Shown: in pieces, positions 48,084-58,579 of the stretch | Layout: each line of letters starts with the position of its first letter | How positions within the stretch are numbered: the first letter of the stretch is position 1 | Notes under the pieces: model-generated | What the model was told of the DNA's origin: nothing | Databases searched by the model: none | The model's input: only the letters and a program-made list of their open reading frames with translations | Program-made: the position numbers and the translations under genes | Assembly: GCF_001625215.2 (NCBI RefSeq) | Contig: NC_030381.2 | Location: 43,646,689 to 43,710,688, forward strand | DNA from: Daucus carota subsp. sativus | Lineage: Eukaryota; Streptophyta; Magnoliopsida; Apiales; Apiaceae | DNA length: 64,000 nt | Direction: 5' to 3'

Positions 48084-48595
48084 TGAACCGCAAGCTGAAA
48101 GGTTTGGCCTTCTCCTGCCGGTGTATCTAAAACTCTTCGGATCGCGAGCAACAGTAACTGTATAGCTTACAAGTTACAAACACTGATTACATACATATTC
48201 TGTGTGGGAATATTATATGAATCTTGAATGGACAGAGCAACAACTGCTCAAGTCATTGCCAAAGACTTCAATGTAGTTCTAAATAAACTAATCAAAGAAG
48301 ATCAAGTCTAAGATTTACCCAAAGACTTGTGCATAAATATAAGTCCATTGACATACATTATAAGACATCCGACCAAAGCTGCAAATCTAATCGACCAATA
48401 AGCAGCCACACAAAGTAACAGGGGCTAACATGATTTCTGAAAGTATGTAAATGATAAAACATCCAACAAAGGCCATTCAAATCAATTACATGTACACGCA
48501 AGGTCACTGTAATCATTCATAAACACAAAGTACCACACCCAATGATAAACATCCACCATAGAGTGGCTAAAAGATAAATTCTACTAGTGCAACAA
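48084..48595. other. Spacer between RLP pseudogene and REF/SRPP 3' end
   Basis: Holds the former RLP promoter and the 3'UTR of the REF/SRPP gene. No further feature recognised. Confidence 0.45.
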
Positions 48596-50211
48596 TTAAT
48601 TAGCAACTCCAGCTGCTACACCGGTATCAACCATCTCAGTTTGTGCATTGCTTCCACTGAACACTTTAGCAATCTTCTTGGTGGGCACCAATGGGAGATA
48701 GGAAGAGACCTTGTAGCCTTCCTTTGCTGTGCGCTGAACAGTCTCATTGTACTTCTCAGAGCAGTAGGCTGCTGTTGGTACAACAACTTGAGCAACCCGG
48801 GGAAAGAGAGGGAGTTGGTTGAGTGAGTGCCAAGTTGAGGCTGCGTATTGTTCAGCCACTGGCTCGTACTTCGTATACATCCCCTTGGCAGCAGGCTCCC
48901 ACTTGGCATAAGCAGTTTTGGCGAGACCAGAGGCAGTATCCACCAGGTTGACATTCTTTACTTCAGAAACCACAGCTCGAGCTGTGGCAGGAGCATTCTG
49001 AGCTGCAGACAAGGCACGGCTTGATAGCTGTTTCACAGCAGGGGGAACATGACTGTCTAACTTGTGAACAGATTCATCAACCTGCATAAATATGTATCAG
49101 AGAATATTAAACATATTACTATATTAGACTCTGCAGCAAACAGAAATAGAAAAGAGAAAACATTTGACTACCTAATTCATTATACTCTTAACTAAATCAA
49201 AATTTCTTCCAATTCAATCTAAGTCTTATAAACCCTCTTACTATCAACAACATTTTCTACAATAAACAATAGTCCACATATCTTTGGCATTCTAATAGCA
49301 ACAACGAAATTTCCGTGGAAGCATGACTAACCTTCCGGTCAGCTAACTTCAAGAGCTCACTGGGAACATCATGGTACTTTTCATAGACAGGAGCAACAAC
49401 AGTCTTAACAGTTCCTTCAACAGTCTGAACCCCATTCTTTAGGGGGCCTGAATTTTCTTTTGCGTAAGTATAAGCTCTTAAAGCATACAGAACAGTGTGG
49501 AGTGCTGCAACTTGAACAAACTCAAGGTACTTTAGCTTCTCTTCTTCAGTTTGAACCTGAATAATACAAAAACAATTCACAAATCAGTCTTCCAATAACT
49601 ATGAAAACAAAACACAAGGAAATACACAATACACAATATATATGATCTCATCTATCTGCTCCCTTCATTGCCAGTGGATCTTAGCGACCAAAAAAATAAA
49701 TTAAAACCGTTATATAAGTTTATTAATTACATTCTAAAACAAGTACCCAAACAGATACTTTTTCCAAAATTACAAGCATACAAGAGAATCCAACACAGAA
49801 TATTTTCATCCCCAAAAAATATATATCGCTATAACACAGCAGAGAGCATACCACATTTATTCCATCAAATGTCATTGCATACACAATACAGATAATTTGC
49901 GTAAATGCTACTCCATTAAACCTAACTGTATATATACCACAATAAGGGTAAAGACTTTTTCCTAATTGCTGTTAAACTCCTCTTCACGGCAGGAACGCTC
50001 CAATCAAATTTACGGGTTCAGTTTTTTATCATCAAGAACATTACTTATCATTTGTACATTTAACAGAAATTCATCAGCAAACAACGAATACATCAATAAA
50101 TAATTAAACAATCACAAAGCTAAACCCTAGCTGATCAATCGAACCTAAAAAGATAAAAATTATAAATAAATACAGTACCTTTTGTTGATTTGAGTCGTTA
50201 ATTTGGGCCAT
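48596..50211 (-). CDS. REF/SRPP-family protein (rubber elongation factor / small rubber particle-like), 247 aa
   Basis: Lipid-droplet-associated protein family, known as LDAP/SRP in plants that make no rubber, linked to stress tolerance and lipid storage. Exons on the minus strand: 50211-50179 ([11 protein letters not shown]), 49556-49332 and 49081-48596; all junctions in phase 0. Family motifs: [81 protein letters not shown] and [16 protein letters not shown]. Length is usual for the family. Intron 1 (49557-50178) contains position 49921, where a second copy of exon 1 plus promoter in this window is joined to a retrotransposon LTR. Exon 1 and upstream are therefore present twice (again at 63513-63545). 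Confidence 0.93.
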
Positions 50212-50666
50212 AATCGCAAATCTTCAACGAAATAATCTCTGAATCGAAAACTAAAAAATTGAATTGCGTGGAGTGCTCGAGGTTTAACGAAAATAATACA
50301 GAAAGATGCGAAAACGATGAGTTGTATGTATAGATTAAAATAGAAAATACCGTATATATAGGCAGGCGTTGTAGATGTAGATAACCGGCACGGAAGTCGA
50401 GAAATGGGGTGAAAGCGTGTAGATGAACGTTGACGTCGGTTAAGCTTTGGTAGTTGAATACTTCGTCACTAAGAATATAGAAGTTTCTAGGAGGCGCGTG
50501 AGGGAGGCATGGATGGATTGCGACATAAATTGGGTTTTGCAAGGTGGCATAACGGTATTGGATGGACGCCCAACAAATCTAATTAGATAATTTTCCATTT
50601 TAGATTTATGGACAGCCTGCTCTTCATTCAATTTACTTTACTAAGTATAATTACTAGAGATGGGCA
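49921..50666. repeat. 746-bp direct duplication, left copy
   Basis: Same as 63255-64000 at a constant offset of 13,334 with no indel, and no difference seen by eye. It covers part of intron 1, exon 1 and the promoter of the REF/SRPP gene, and the first 12 bp of a hAT element. The right copy is cut by the window end, so the repeat may be longer. Confidence 0.95.
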
Positions 50667-51298
50667 TTCACCCGCCCCGCTCGACCCCGATCCGATCCCC
50701 GCCCCGTTCGGGTTGGGGATTCGGGGAATTTTTCAAGGGCGGGGCGGGGATCGGGGAAAGTTCTATAAAAAATTCGGGGATCGGGGCGGGGTCGGGGATT
50801 GGTGTCTCCCCACCCCGATCCCCGACCCCGATTATATATATATATATATATAATGCTAAATATATTATTTAGAATAGATAAGCTTTATAATATAATTAAA
50901 ATTAAAATATAATCTTTATTTTTATTGATTGATTATAAATATATTATAATATAATATATTTAATAATATTAAAATGTCGTTTAATTATATTATAAATCAA
51001 TTGTAATATGATTTGATGTTCAAATATAAGATAATATTATTTTATTAGTATATTAGGAGTTAGTAGTTTGTTTTTTTATTAAAAAATATATTATATATTA
51101 TAAATTATTATGTTTTTATTAAAAATAAAATTTCCCCGACTCCCCGCGGGGATCCCCGTTCCCCATTCGGGGCGGGGATCGGGGAGAAAAATAATCCCCG
51201 TTCGGGGTTCGGGGCGGGGTCGGGGAGGGGTCATGAATTCGGGGATCGGGTTCGGGGATAGCACTCCCCGCCCCGAAGTGCCCCCGTGCCCATCCCTA
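50655..51298. mobile_element. hAT-type element, 644 bp, same family as 15319-16050
   Basis: Ends TAGAGATGGGCA and TGCCCATCCCTA, with the perfect 8-bp duplication ATAATTAC at 50647-50654 and 51299-51306. Subterminal GGGGATCGGGG repeats, AT-rich centre, no transposase. The Gly/Arg/Pro-rich ORFs here are translations of the GC-rich ends. It lies in the 5' flank of the REF/SRPP gene. Confidence 0.93.
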
Positions 51299-51305
51299 AT
51301 AATTA

Positions 51306-51617
51306 CTCCCTCCGTCCCAGTCATTTCTATACAGTTTCGTTTTTGGGATTTCTCATCATTTCTATACATTCCTAAAATAGCAACTTTTAATAATATAAAA
51401 AACTATTACACCCACTATTTTCTCCCACTATCTCCATTCTATAATAATAAAAACACTATTACACCCACTACTTTCCTCCACTATCTCAAATCTATTATTG
51501 AAAATAAATAGGTCCCACCACTTTACCCACTTTTCATCCAATTTTACTCATTTCTTACACTTTTTCTTGGTCTCCGTGTCCAATCCCAATGTATATTATT
51601 CATTGGGACGGAGGGAG
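51306..51617. mobile_element. Stowaway-like MITE abutting the hAT element
   Basis: CTCCCTCCGTCCCAGTCATT at the left and CATTGGGACGGAGGGAG at the right, flanked by TA (51304-51305, 51618-51619). Its first base and its TA lie within the 8-bp hAT duplication, so the hAT element landed exactly on the MITE's left edge. Confidence 0.82.
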
Positions 51618-51619
51618 TA

Positions 51620-53937
51620 TGTTTTATTTAGATTCAAACAAATATAATTTAAAATGTATAAATGATCTATGTCAACTATAATTAATACTAAAATTTGTGA
51701 AAATAATTAATTTGATGATTGGGTCAAAATATTAAAATAAGTGATTGAAAAATCAAGGAGTATAAGATATAAGAAGTATTGTATAAAAATTAAATTAATA
51801 TTTATTAGATAATATTAAATAAATTTATATGTATAATCAATGTTAAGAAATAAGGAGATAGAATTAGTTGAACAATAGAATCAAAGATGAGAAAAATTAG
51901 TGGAGGAAAATAAAAATATATAATATAATACTTAATAACGAGATTTAATTAGAAATGACGTATAAGAATATTGATGTCATCCATTTAGTGAGAGGTTGAT
52001 AATTTAAAAATAACATTGAAATCATGAAGTTAAGTCTGGTTCAATACAATAAAAATTTGTTGAAATTTTTTCTTGATTGTATTCACAAATAATAGACAAA
52101 GATATAAAGATATTTTAAAGTGAACATAAGATAATTATACAAGAGCTTTCAAAATTTCAAGTGGATTTATCCACCAAGTAGATTTTATAACTTTTTTGTG
52201 TTTGAATAACACAACTACCTATAAGAAAACCAAGAAAAGGTTTTTACAAGATATTTCTCTAACAGTTCTAAGTTCGATGTTTCTTTTCGTATAAAATAGA
52301 TACTACTGTAAAATGAATTACAATACTTGCTTATATATCCTGAGTTTATATTTTTTTTCTTTACAGAAATAATTAACTTCTTATTAATAATAAAAACCAC
52401 AACCCTACTCAAATATTTGCTTACATATTCTTGAAAATATTTTTCTTGTTGACAAATTTATTTTTCGAATACTCTCGTGTAGATACAAATAGCAAACTCC
52501 ATTTAATAAACTAAGTCTACATTAAGCTTGACTTTCAAAATAGATCATATTGTTCTGATCGATCAACGATGTGATTGTTGTCTTTTTTTCTCTTATGTAC
52601 ATGTCAACCGATGTCAATTAGACATAGATAAATCAATCATCAGTCGTTGATAGCTTACTTGACTAGCCGTTGTAGATTCTTTTATTATCAATTGATAGTT
52701 TGTCTTTATTAGTTGTTGAAGGGTTAAAAAATTAATTGATAAAACTTTATTTATATTTCATTGATAACTTAGATTTAGTTGTTGATATTCACTTTACTTA
52801 AGTAATTATCATGACTTAAAAAATTTTATAATTTGACATGTCAACTACACATCTATTGATAAATCAAAAAAGTATATTAGTTGATCAACTTATTCAGTTA
52901 ATTACTAACTTGTAAAGTACCTATTTTGTTATAATACCACATCAGTTGATGATAATTGATCAATGAATACTACATATAATATGCGATCAATTGATTGGCT
53001 GGATTTACTTAAGCAAAATTACGTTAATTATATTGACTAATAATCAAGACCAACATATTTCCAACAACTATATTTGTAAGTTCATTACTTATTCCTGGAC
53101 CTTCGTCTTTCCTATAAATAACTCGTATTCGAAGGTATTTTTTCCACCCCTTAGAGGCCTTACATATAATCTTTAAATTACTCCCTTAATGTTCTCGTAT
53201 TTCGAGAGTTTGTAGAATTTTTAATTTTTTTTATATTTTGTGATTTTATGAAAAGTACATTTTTTTCCTAGAAAATCAAATGTTCGATCTTGAAAACCAA
53301 ACTCACTGGTCGTAGCAAGTTTGGCTCAGTTGGAGTCCTACAATAGCTTCGTTCGACGAATCGATCAATGGAGGGATAACTTATACCACCTTATTCGGGT
53401 GATTTTAAATGTTGGGGTTGCTCCTGGAATCTGGGGCCTGGTCGACAAGTTTGCTTGATCTAAGACATCAATTGATTCTTTACTCGGTTGGCGAGCTTCG
53501 CTAGGTTAATGAGCGACTTGATTCTTGGCCATCATGTTAATCGGGAGGCAGGGTGTTTTGGTGACCTGGTCAGCTATTTTGATTTATGATTGGCAAACTC
53601 TTGTGTGTACAAATTATTTTTTATCCAAAATTTCGACGATTATGTATATTTTTCAAGTTGAACAATGTGAAATATATTATTATGTAGAAGATGTTCTGTT
53701 TATGGTACATATACAGTTTCAAGATCTCCCATAAAATAGTGATCCATATATAATTTTTCTTTGTATATATATATATATATATAATTTAATAATAAATATT
53801 CAAATAAAACTTATTGTTATATAACTCTATTAAAATATGTTATTCTATTAAAATTTGGTTGTGAAAAAATAAATAATAAATTTAAAAAGAACATTAAAAA
53901 CAATCTCGTCCGTTTATAAACTACTGTCCGTTTAGTC
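51620..53937. other. AT-rich spacer up to the truncated retrotransposon
   Basis: No gene. Between 52550 and 53000 short TTGAT/ATCAA words recur. 53280-53560 is less AT-rich and may be old repeat. No gag, protease, primer-binding site or 5' LTR is visible before pol, and an (AT)n run lies at about 53765-53782. The junction with element sequence is near 53930; in-frame stops lie just upstream of the pol ATG. Confidence 0.5.
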
Positions 53938-56900
53938 ATGGATGCCCGGATCCAACAAATGATCTCGGCACAAGAATTGACTAAGGTCGAAGCTGCGGTC
54001 GAAACCGAGTCTGTCCTGATCGAGAAAGACAACCCGGCAAGGAAAGTCAAAATTGGAAAAGGCCTGAATACCGTTTTTAAAGAAGAACTCATCCAATTAC
54101 TTCGGAGCTACGCAGATGTCTTTGCCTGGAGCCCGGACGACATGCCCGGGTTGGACGAGTCACTAGCAATGCACAGCCTGGATGTGGACCCCAAGAAGAA
54201 ACCAGTCAGACAAAAACGAAGAAATTTCGCACCAGAAAGGCAGAAGGCAATAGATGAGGAAGTTGGCAAATTGATAAAGGCGGATATCATCTGCGAGATC
54301 AAATACCCGGAGTGGCTAGCTAATGTAGTCATGGTAAAGAAAGCAAACGGAAAGTGGAGGATGTGTGTTGACTACACAGATCTGAACGCGGCATGCCCAA
54401 AAGACCCTTATCCTTTACCAAGCATAGACCAGCTTATTGATGCCACATCAGGACACCTGATGTTAAGCTTTATGGATGCCTTCTCCGGGTACAACCAGGT
54501 TAAGATGAACCCAGCAGACATAGCCAAAACAGCCTTCATAACCCACCGGGCAGTGTATGCCTACAAACTGATGCCTTTCGGGTTAAGGAACGCCGGGTCC
54601 ACATATCAGAAAGCCATGAATGAAATTTTCAAAGATCAACTTGGAAGGAATTTGGAATGCTACGTCGACGACATCATCTCCAAATCCACTTCGGTCCCGG
54701 GTCACATTTCTGATCTCAAAGAATGTTTTGAAAACATGAGAAGGACTAAGCTAAAGCTCAACCCGGACAAGTGCACCTTTGGAGTAGAGGCTGGAAAGTT
54801 TTTGGGCTTTATGGTAAGCAACCGGGGTATCGAGGCCAACCCGGAGAAGATCAAAGCTGTACAAGAGATGCAACCACCCCGGACCCAGAGGGAGGTCCAA
54901 AAACTAGCAGGGTCCTTAGCGGCACTCCGAAGGTTTGTCTCCAAACTCGCTGAAAGATGTCTACCATTCTTTGAGTTGTTGAAAGGGGCAAAAAATCAGA
55001 AGTTAGTAGAATGGAGCCCGGATTGCCAAAGAGCTCTTGACGAAATAAAAGCATACCTGTCCAAACCCCCGATCCTGACAAAAGCCTTACCCGGAGAACC
55101 TCTCTATCTATACCTGTCAGCCGGACCCTTGGCCGTCGGGGCAGCCCTAATCAGGGAAGAAGCCGGACAGCAGAAGCCTGTCTACTATGTCAGCCAGGTC
55201 CTCAAAGATGCGGAGACCAGATACCCCAACTTAGAGAAATTTGCTTTCGCACTGATCACCGCATCCAGAAAGCTCAGACATTACTTCCAAGGAAGAGAAA
55301 TCAGGATCGTCACAGACCAACCTTTGAGGAAAATCATCCACAAGCCAGACATCTCCGGGAGACTAGTAAACTGGGCGATCGAACTTAGCCAGTTCAGCCT
55401 AACCTTCCTACCCCGGACAGCAGTCAAAGCCCAGGTCCTGGCAGACTTTGTAGTGGAATGCAACTTCCCAGAAAACCAGTCAACTCCTATGGAAACCGAA
55501 CCGGAAGCTCCAGTAGAACCCAACCCGGAGTCTTGGATACTCCATGTTGACGGCTCCTCAACAACCGAAAGGTCAGGAGCCGGGCTAATCCTGAAGAGCC
55601 CGGACGGGTTCACCATCAAAACAGCAATCTCTTTCAACTTCCCAGCAACCAACAATCAAGCAGAGTATGAAGCCCTATTAGCGGGATTGAAGTTGGTCCG
55701 GACCTTGTCAATCCGGAACCTCACCATCTACAGTGATTCCCAGATCGTGGTCAGACAGACCAATGGGGAGTACCTTGCCAAAGACCCGATCCTGACCAAG
55801 TATCAAGCCTTGGTGAAAAACTACCTTACCCTGATCCCCGGATGCAAGATCTTGCAAGTAAACAGGGAAGAAAATGCTGAAGCAGACAACCTCTCCAGGT
55901 TGGTCCAAAATTCAGCAGACCTGGATAGCTCAGTCTATTTCGAGGAATTGCACAAGCCAACAATAGATCATGAAGAAATCTTTGAAATCAACAACGACCC
56001 TACCTGGATGACTCCCCTGATCAACTACATAGAAAAGGGAGAGTTACCCGGAGACAAAGGAAAAGCTCAAAGACTGAAGGCTAAGGCAGCCAAATTTTTT
56101 GTTGAGGGGGGGATCCTATTCCGACGAACTTACTCAGCCCCGATCCTGAAATGTATCGGTCCAGAAGAGTCCGAGTACTGTCTAAGAGAAGTCCACGAAG
56201 GAATATGTGGAGACCACATGTCGGCCAAGAGCTTAGCCCACAAAATCATCAGACAGGGATACTACTGGCCGACTATCCACCAGGATGCAATGGAATTTGT
56301 GAAAAGATGCAAGAACTGTCAACTGTTCAGCAACGTGCCCCGGGTAAGCCCTGTCCTACCTTCTTCAGTTTTATCCCCAATCCCGTTTGCCGTATGGGGG
56401 ATAGACATCATGGGACCTTTTCCCCGAGCTAAGGGAGACCTAAGATACCTGCTTGTCTCCATTGATTATATGACTAAGTGGGTCGAGGCCAAGGCAATGA
56501 GAACAATCAATCAACAAGACGTCATCCGGTTCATGGACAACATCCTGATGAGATTCGGGTTACCAAGAGTCCTGGTCTCAGATAATGGACCCCAGTTCAT
56601 AGGGTCGGATTTTGAAAGCTACCTGGCTGAAAGAGGCATCAAGCACAAGAAGTCTTCAGTCGCCTATCCTCAAGGAAATGGCCAGGTAGAGGTCACCAAC
56701 CGGATCCTCCTGAGAGGAATTGAAAAGAGGCTAGAAGAAAGCAAGAACAAATGGCCAGAAGAATTACCACATGTTCTATGGTCATACCGAACAAGTCCCC
56801 GGACAAGCACCGGAGAAACCCCTTTCAAATTGGCCTATGGAACTGAGGCAATGCTCCCAATCGAAGTCGGGTCACCTTCCCACAGAGCGATCAACTTTGA

Positions 56901-57234
56901 TGAAATTGCGAATGAAGAAGGACTCCGGGTCAACCTAGACTTGGTAGACGAGGTCCGAGACCAAGCAGTCGCAAAGATGGAAAAGTACAAAGAGAAGACC
57001 CGGGATCACTTCAGCAAAAAATCCCGGGTTAAGAATTTTCAAACAGGAGACCTGGTCCTACGAGACACCGAAGCCTCTGATCCAACCAACACTGGCAAGT
57101 TGATGCCTAAGTGGGAAGGCCCCTACAAAGTCAAAAAAGTCCTAAGGCCGGGCACCTACAAATTGGAGCATATGGACGGGTCAGAAGTACCCAACACCTG
57201 GCATGGTCTTAGGTTGAGGAAGTTCTATCAGTAA
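53938..57234 (+). CDS. pol: Ty3/gypsy pol polyprotein, Tat-type (RT, RNase H, second RNase H, integrase), 5' truncated
   Basis: Retrotransposon polyprotein of 1098 aa with no stop, so the copy is young. Order: protease-RT linker (PGLDESLAMHSL); RT (about 90-300, WRMCVDYTDLN, LMPFGLRNAGSTYQKAMN, catalytic YVDD at 242-245); first RNase H, degenerate; a second, plant-type RNase H (about 533-655, LHVDGSSTTERSGAG, NNQAEYEALLAGL, IYSDSQ, EENAEADNLSRL), the mark of the Tat clade; integrase zinc finger (H, H, CKNC, about 745-795); integrase core with D in WGIDIMGPF, D in VSDNGPQF and E in GQVEVTNR. The tail (GPYKVKKVLRPGTYKL) has no chromodomain. Gag and protease are absent. The listed start is the first ATG, not a true protein start. 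Confidence 0.93.
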   Translation: MDARIQQMISAQELTKVEAAVETESVLIEKDNPARKVKIGKGLNTVFKEELIQLLRSYADVFAWSPDDMPGLDESLAMHSLDVDPKKKPVRQKRRNFAPERQKAIDEEVGKLIKADIICEIKYPEWLANVVMVKKANGKWRMCVDYTDLNAACPKDPYPLPSIDQLIDATSGHLMLSFMDAFSGYNQVKMNPADIAKTAFITHRAVYAYKLMPFGLRNAGSTYQKAMNEIFKDQLGRNLECYVDDIISKSTSVPGHISDLKECFENMRRTKLKLNPDKCTFGVEAGKFLGFMVSNRGIEANPEKIKAVQEMQPPRTQREVQKLAGSLAALRRFVSKLAERCLPFFELLKGAKNQKLVEWSPDCQRALDEIKAYLSKPPILTKALPGEPLYLYLSAGPLAVGAALIREEAGQQKPVYYVSQVLKDAETRYPNLEKFAFALITASRKLRHYFQGREIRIVTDQPLRKIIHKPDISGRLVNWAIELSQFSLTFLPRTAVKAQVLADFVVECNFPENQSTPMETEPEAPVEPNPESWILHVDGSSTTERSGAGLILKSPDGFTIKTAISFNFPATNNQAEYEALLAGLKLVRTLSIRNLTIYSDSQIVVRQTNGEYLAKDPILTKYQALVKNYLTLIPGCKILQVNREENAEADNLSRLVQNSADLDSSVYFEELHKPTIDHEEIFEINNDPTWMTPLINYIEKGELPGDKGKAQRLKAKAAKFFVEGGILFRRTYSAPILKCIGPEESEYCLREVHEGICGDHMSAKSLAHKIIRQGYYWPTIHQDAMEFVKRCKNCQLFSNVPRVSPVLPSSVLSPIPFAVWGIDIMGPFPRAKGDLRYLLVSIDYMTKWVEAKAMRTINQQDVIRFMDNILMRFGLPRVLVSDNGPQFIGSDFESYLAERGIKHKKSSVAYPQGNGQVEVTNRILLRGIEKRLEESKNKWPEELPHVLWSYRTSPRTSTGETPFKLAYGTEAMLPIEVGSPSHRAINFDEIANEEGLRVNLDLVDEVRDQAVAKMEKYKEKTRDHFSKKSRVKNFQTGDLVLRDTEASDPTNTGKLMPKWEGPYKVKKVLRPGTYKLEHMDGSEVPNTWHGLRLRKFYQ

Positions 57235-57414
57235 AATCAACGAGAAGGAAGGACCCTAGAAGACAGCAATATATCCCTAAAAAGCAATCATGTACTTTTG
57301 ATCATTATCAAAGCTGTATAATCTTCTGAATATCAATGAAGACAATGAAGTATTTTGCTACTAATGAATTTCACCTATTATTTTACTTAGAAAATTTCTA
57401 AGGCAACCAAAAAC

Positions 57415-58385
57415 ATATAAAGCAAACAACCCGGGTAAGAATTGCCCGGGTCCACCCATTTCACTTGCTTGGAAAAAATTTCTAAGTACAAACATGTACA
57501 AAACAATCAACCCGGGTAAGCATTGCCCGGGTCCATCCATTTCGTCTGCTTGGAAAAAATTTCTAAGTACAAACATATACAAAACAATCAACCCGGGTAA
57601 GCATTGCCCGGGTCCATCCATTTCGTCTGCTTGGAAAAAATTTCTAAGTACAAACATATACAAAACAATCAACCCGGGTAAGAATTGCCCGGGTCCATCC
57701 ATTTCATTTGCTTGGAAAAAATTTTCTAAGTACAAACATGTACAAAACAATCAACCCGGGTAAGAATTGCCCGGGTCCATCCATTTCATTTGCTTGGAAA
57801 AAATTTCTAAGTACAAACATGTACAAAACAATCAACCCGGGTAAGAATTGCCCGGGTCCATCCATTTCATTTGTCTGGAAAAAATTTCTAAGTACAAACA
57901 TGTACAAAACAATCAACCCGGGTAAGCATTGCCCGGGTCCATCCATTTCGTTTGCTTTGAAAAAAAAAATTTCTAAGTACAAACATGCACGTTTTATTAA
58001 ACTTGGAAAAGTTCTAAGCATAAAAAGCAAAAGAAAACATACAACCCGGGTGGACGTTGCCCGGGTCCATTCAACTTGGAAAATTTCTAAGTATAAAAAG
58101 CCAAAGAAAACAACCAACCCGGGAAGACATACCCGGGTCCATCCACTCAACAATTTGACTTGGAAAAATTCTAAGTATAAAAGCCAAGAAAAAACAGCCA
58201 ACTCGGGAAATACCTACCCGGGTCCATCTGCGCGATCATTTACTTAGAAAAATTTTCTAAGTACACAACTATGTAAGCAACCAACCCGGGCAGATGTTAC
58301 CCGGATCCACCTGATTCACATTACTTAGAAAAATTTCTGAGTACAAAACTATCATAAGCAATCAACCCGGGTACGCATTACCCGA
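57415..58385. repeat. About twelve tandem units of 73-83 bp with CCCGGG hairpins
   Basis: Units read: an AACCCGGGTAAGCATTGCC-type stem (CCCGGG, 9-nt loop, CCCGGG), then GTCCATCCATTTCGTTTGC, a run of A, and TTTCTAAGTACAAACATGTA. CCCGGG-stem starts are near 57430, 57510, 57591, 57671, 57753, 57836, 57917, 58045, 58117, 58202, 58286 and 58365. The first seven are near-identical; later ones diverge. ORFs on both strands across the array are repeat translations. It lies downstream of pol and at the 3' side of the antisense gene. Confidence 0.9.
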
Positions 58386-58579
58386 GTACACCTGTATAAA
58401 ACAATATACAAAGCAAACGAAACCATTCATAGGCAAACATGACAAGAGAATATTTCATAGGAAATAGCAAGAGCAACAATACATAAACCAGGATCTACAT
58501 AGACCCCGAACAAATATCCAAATCCAAGCAGAGAATTCAGCCTTACAAATGATTGTGTTTCAAAACAAGGGAAAAGAAA

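Noticed and set aside
50198-50631. 114-aa and 63-aa minus-strand ORFs, repeated at 63,532-63,965
   Set aside because: They overlap REF/SRPP exon 1, promoter and intron in other frames. Their duplication reflects the 746-bp repeat, not a gene pair.
57361-58247. Open frames on both strands across the hairpin array
   Set aside because: They translate the tandem repeat; the same peptide recurs each unit and no start or family feature supports a gene.
57415-58385. Regular palindromic repeats resembling a CRISPR array
   Set aside because: The units are contiguous with no unique spacers, lie inside a plant retrotransposon, and no cas gene is present.
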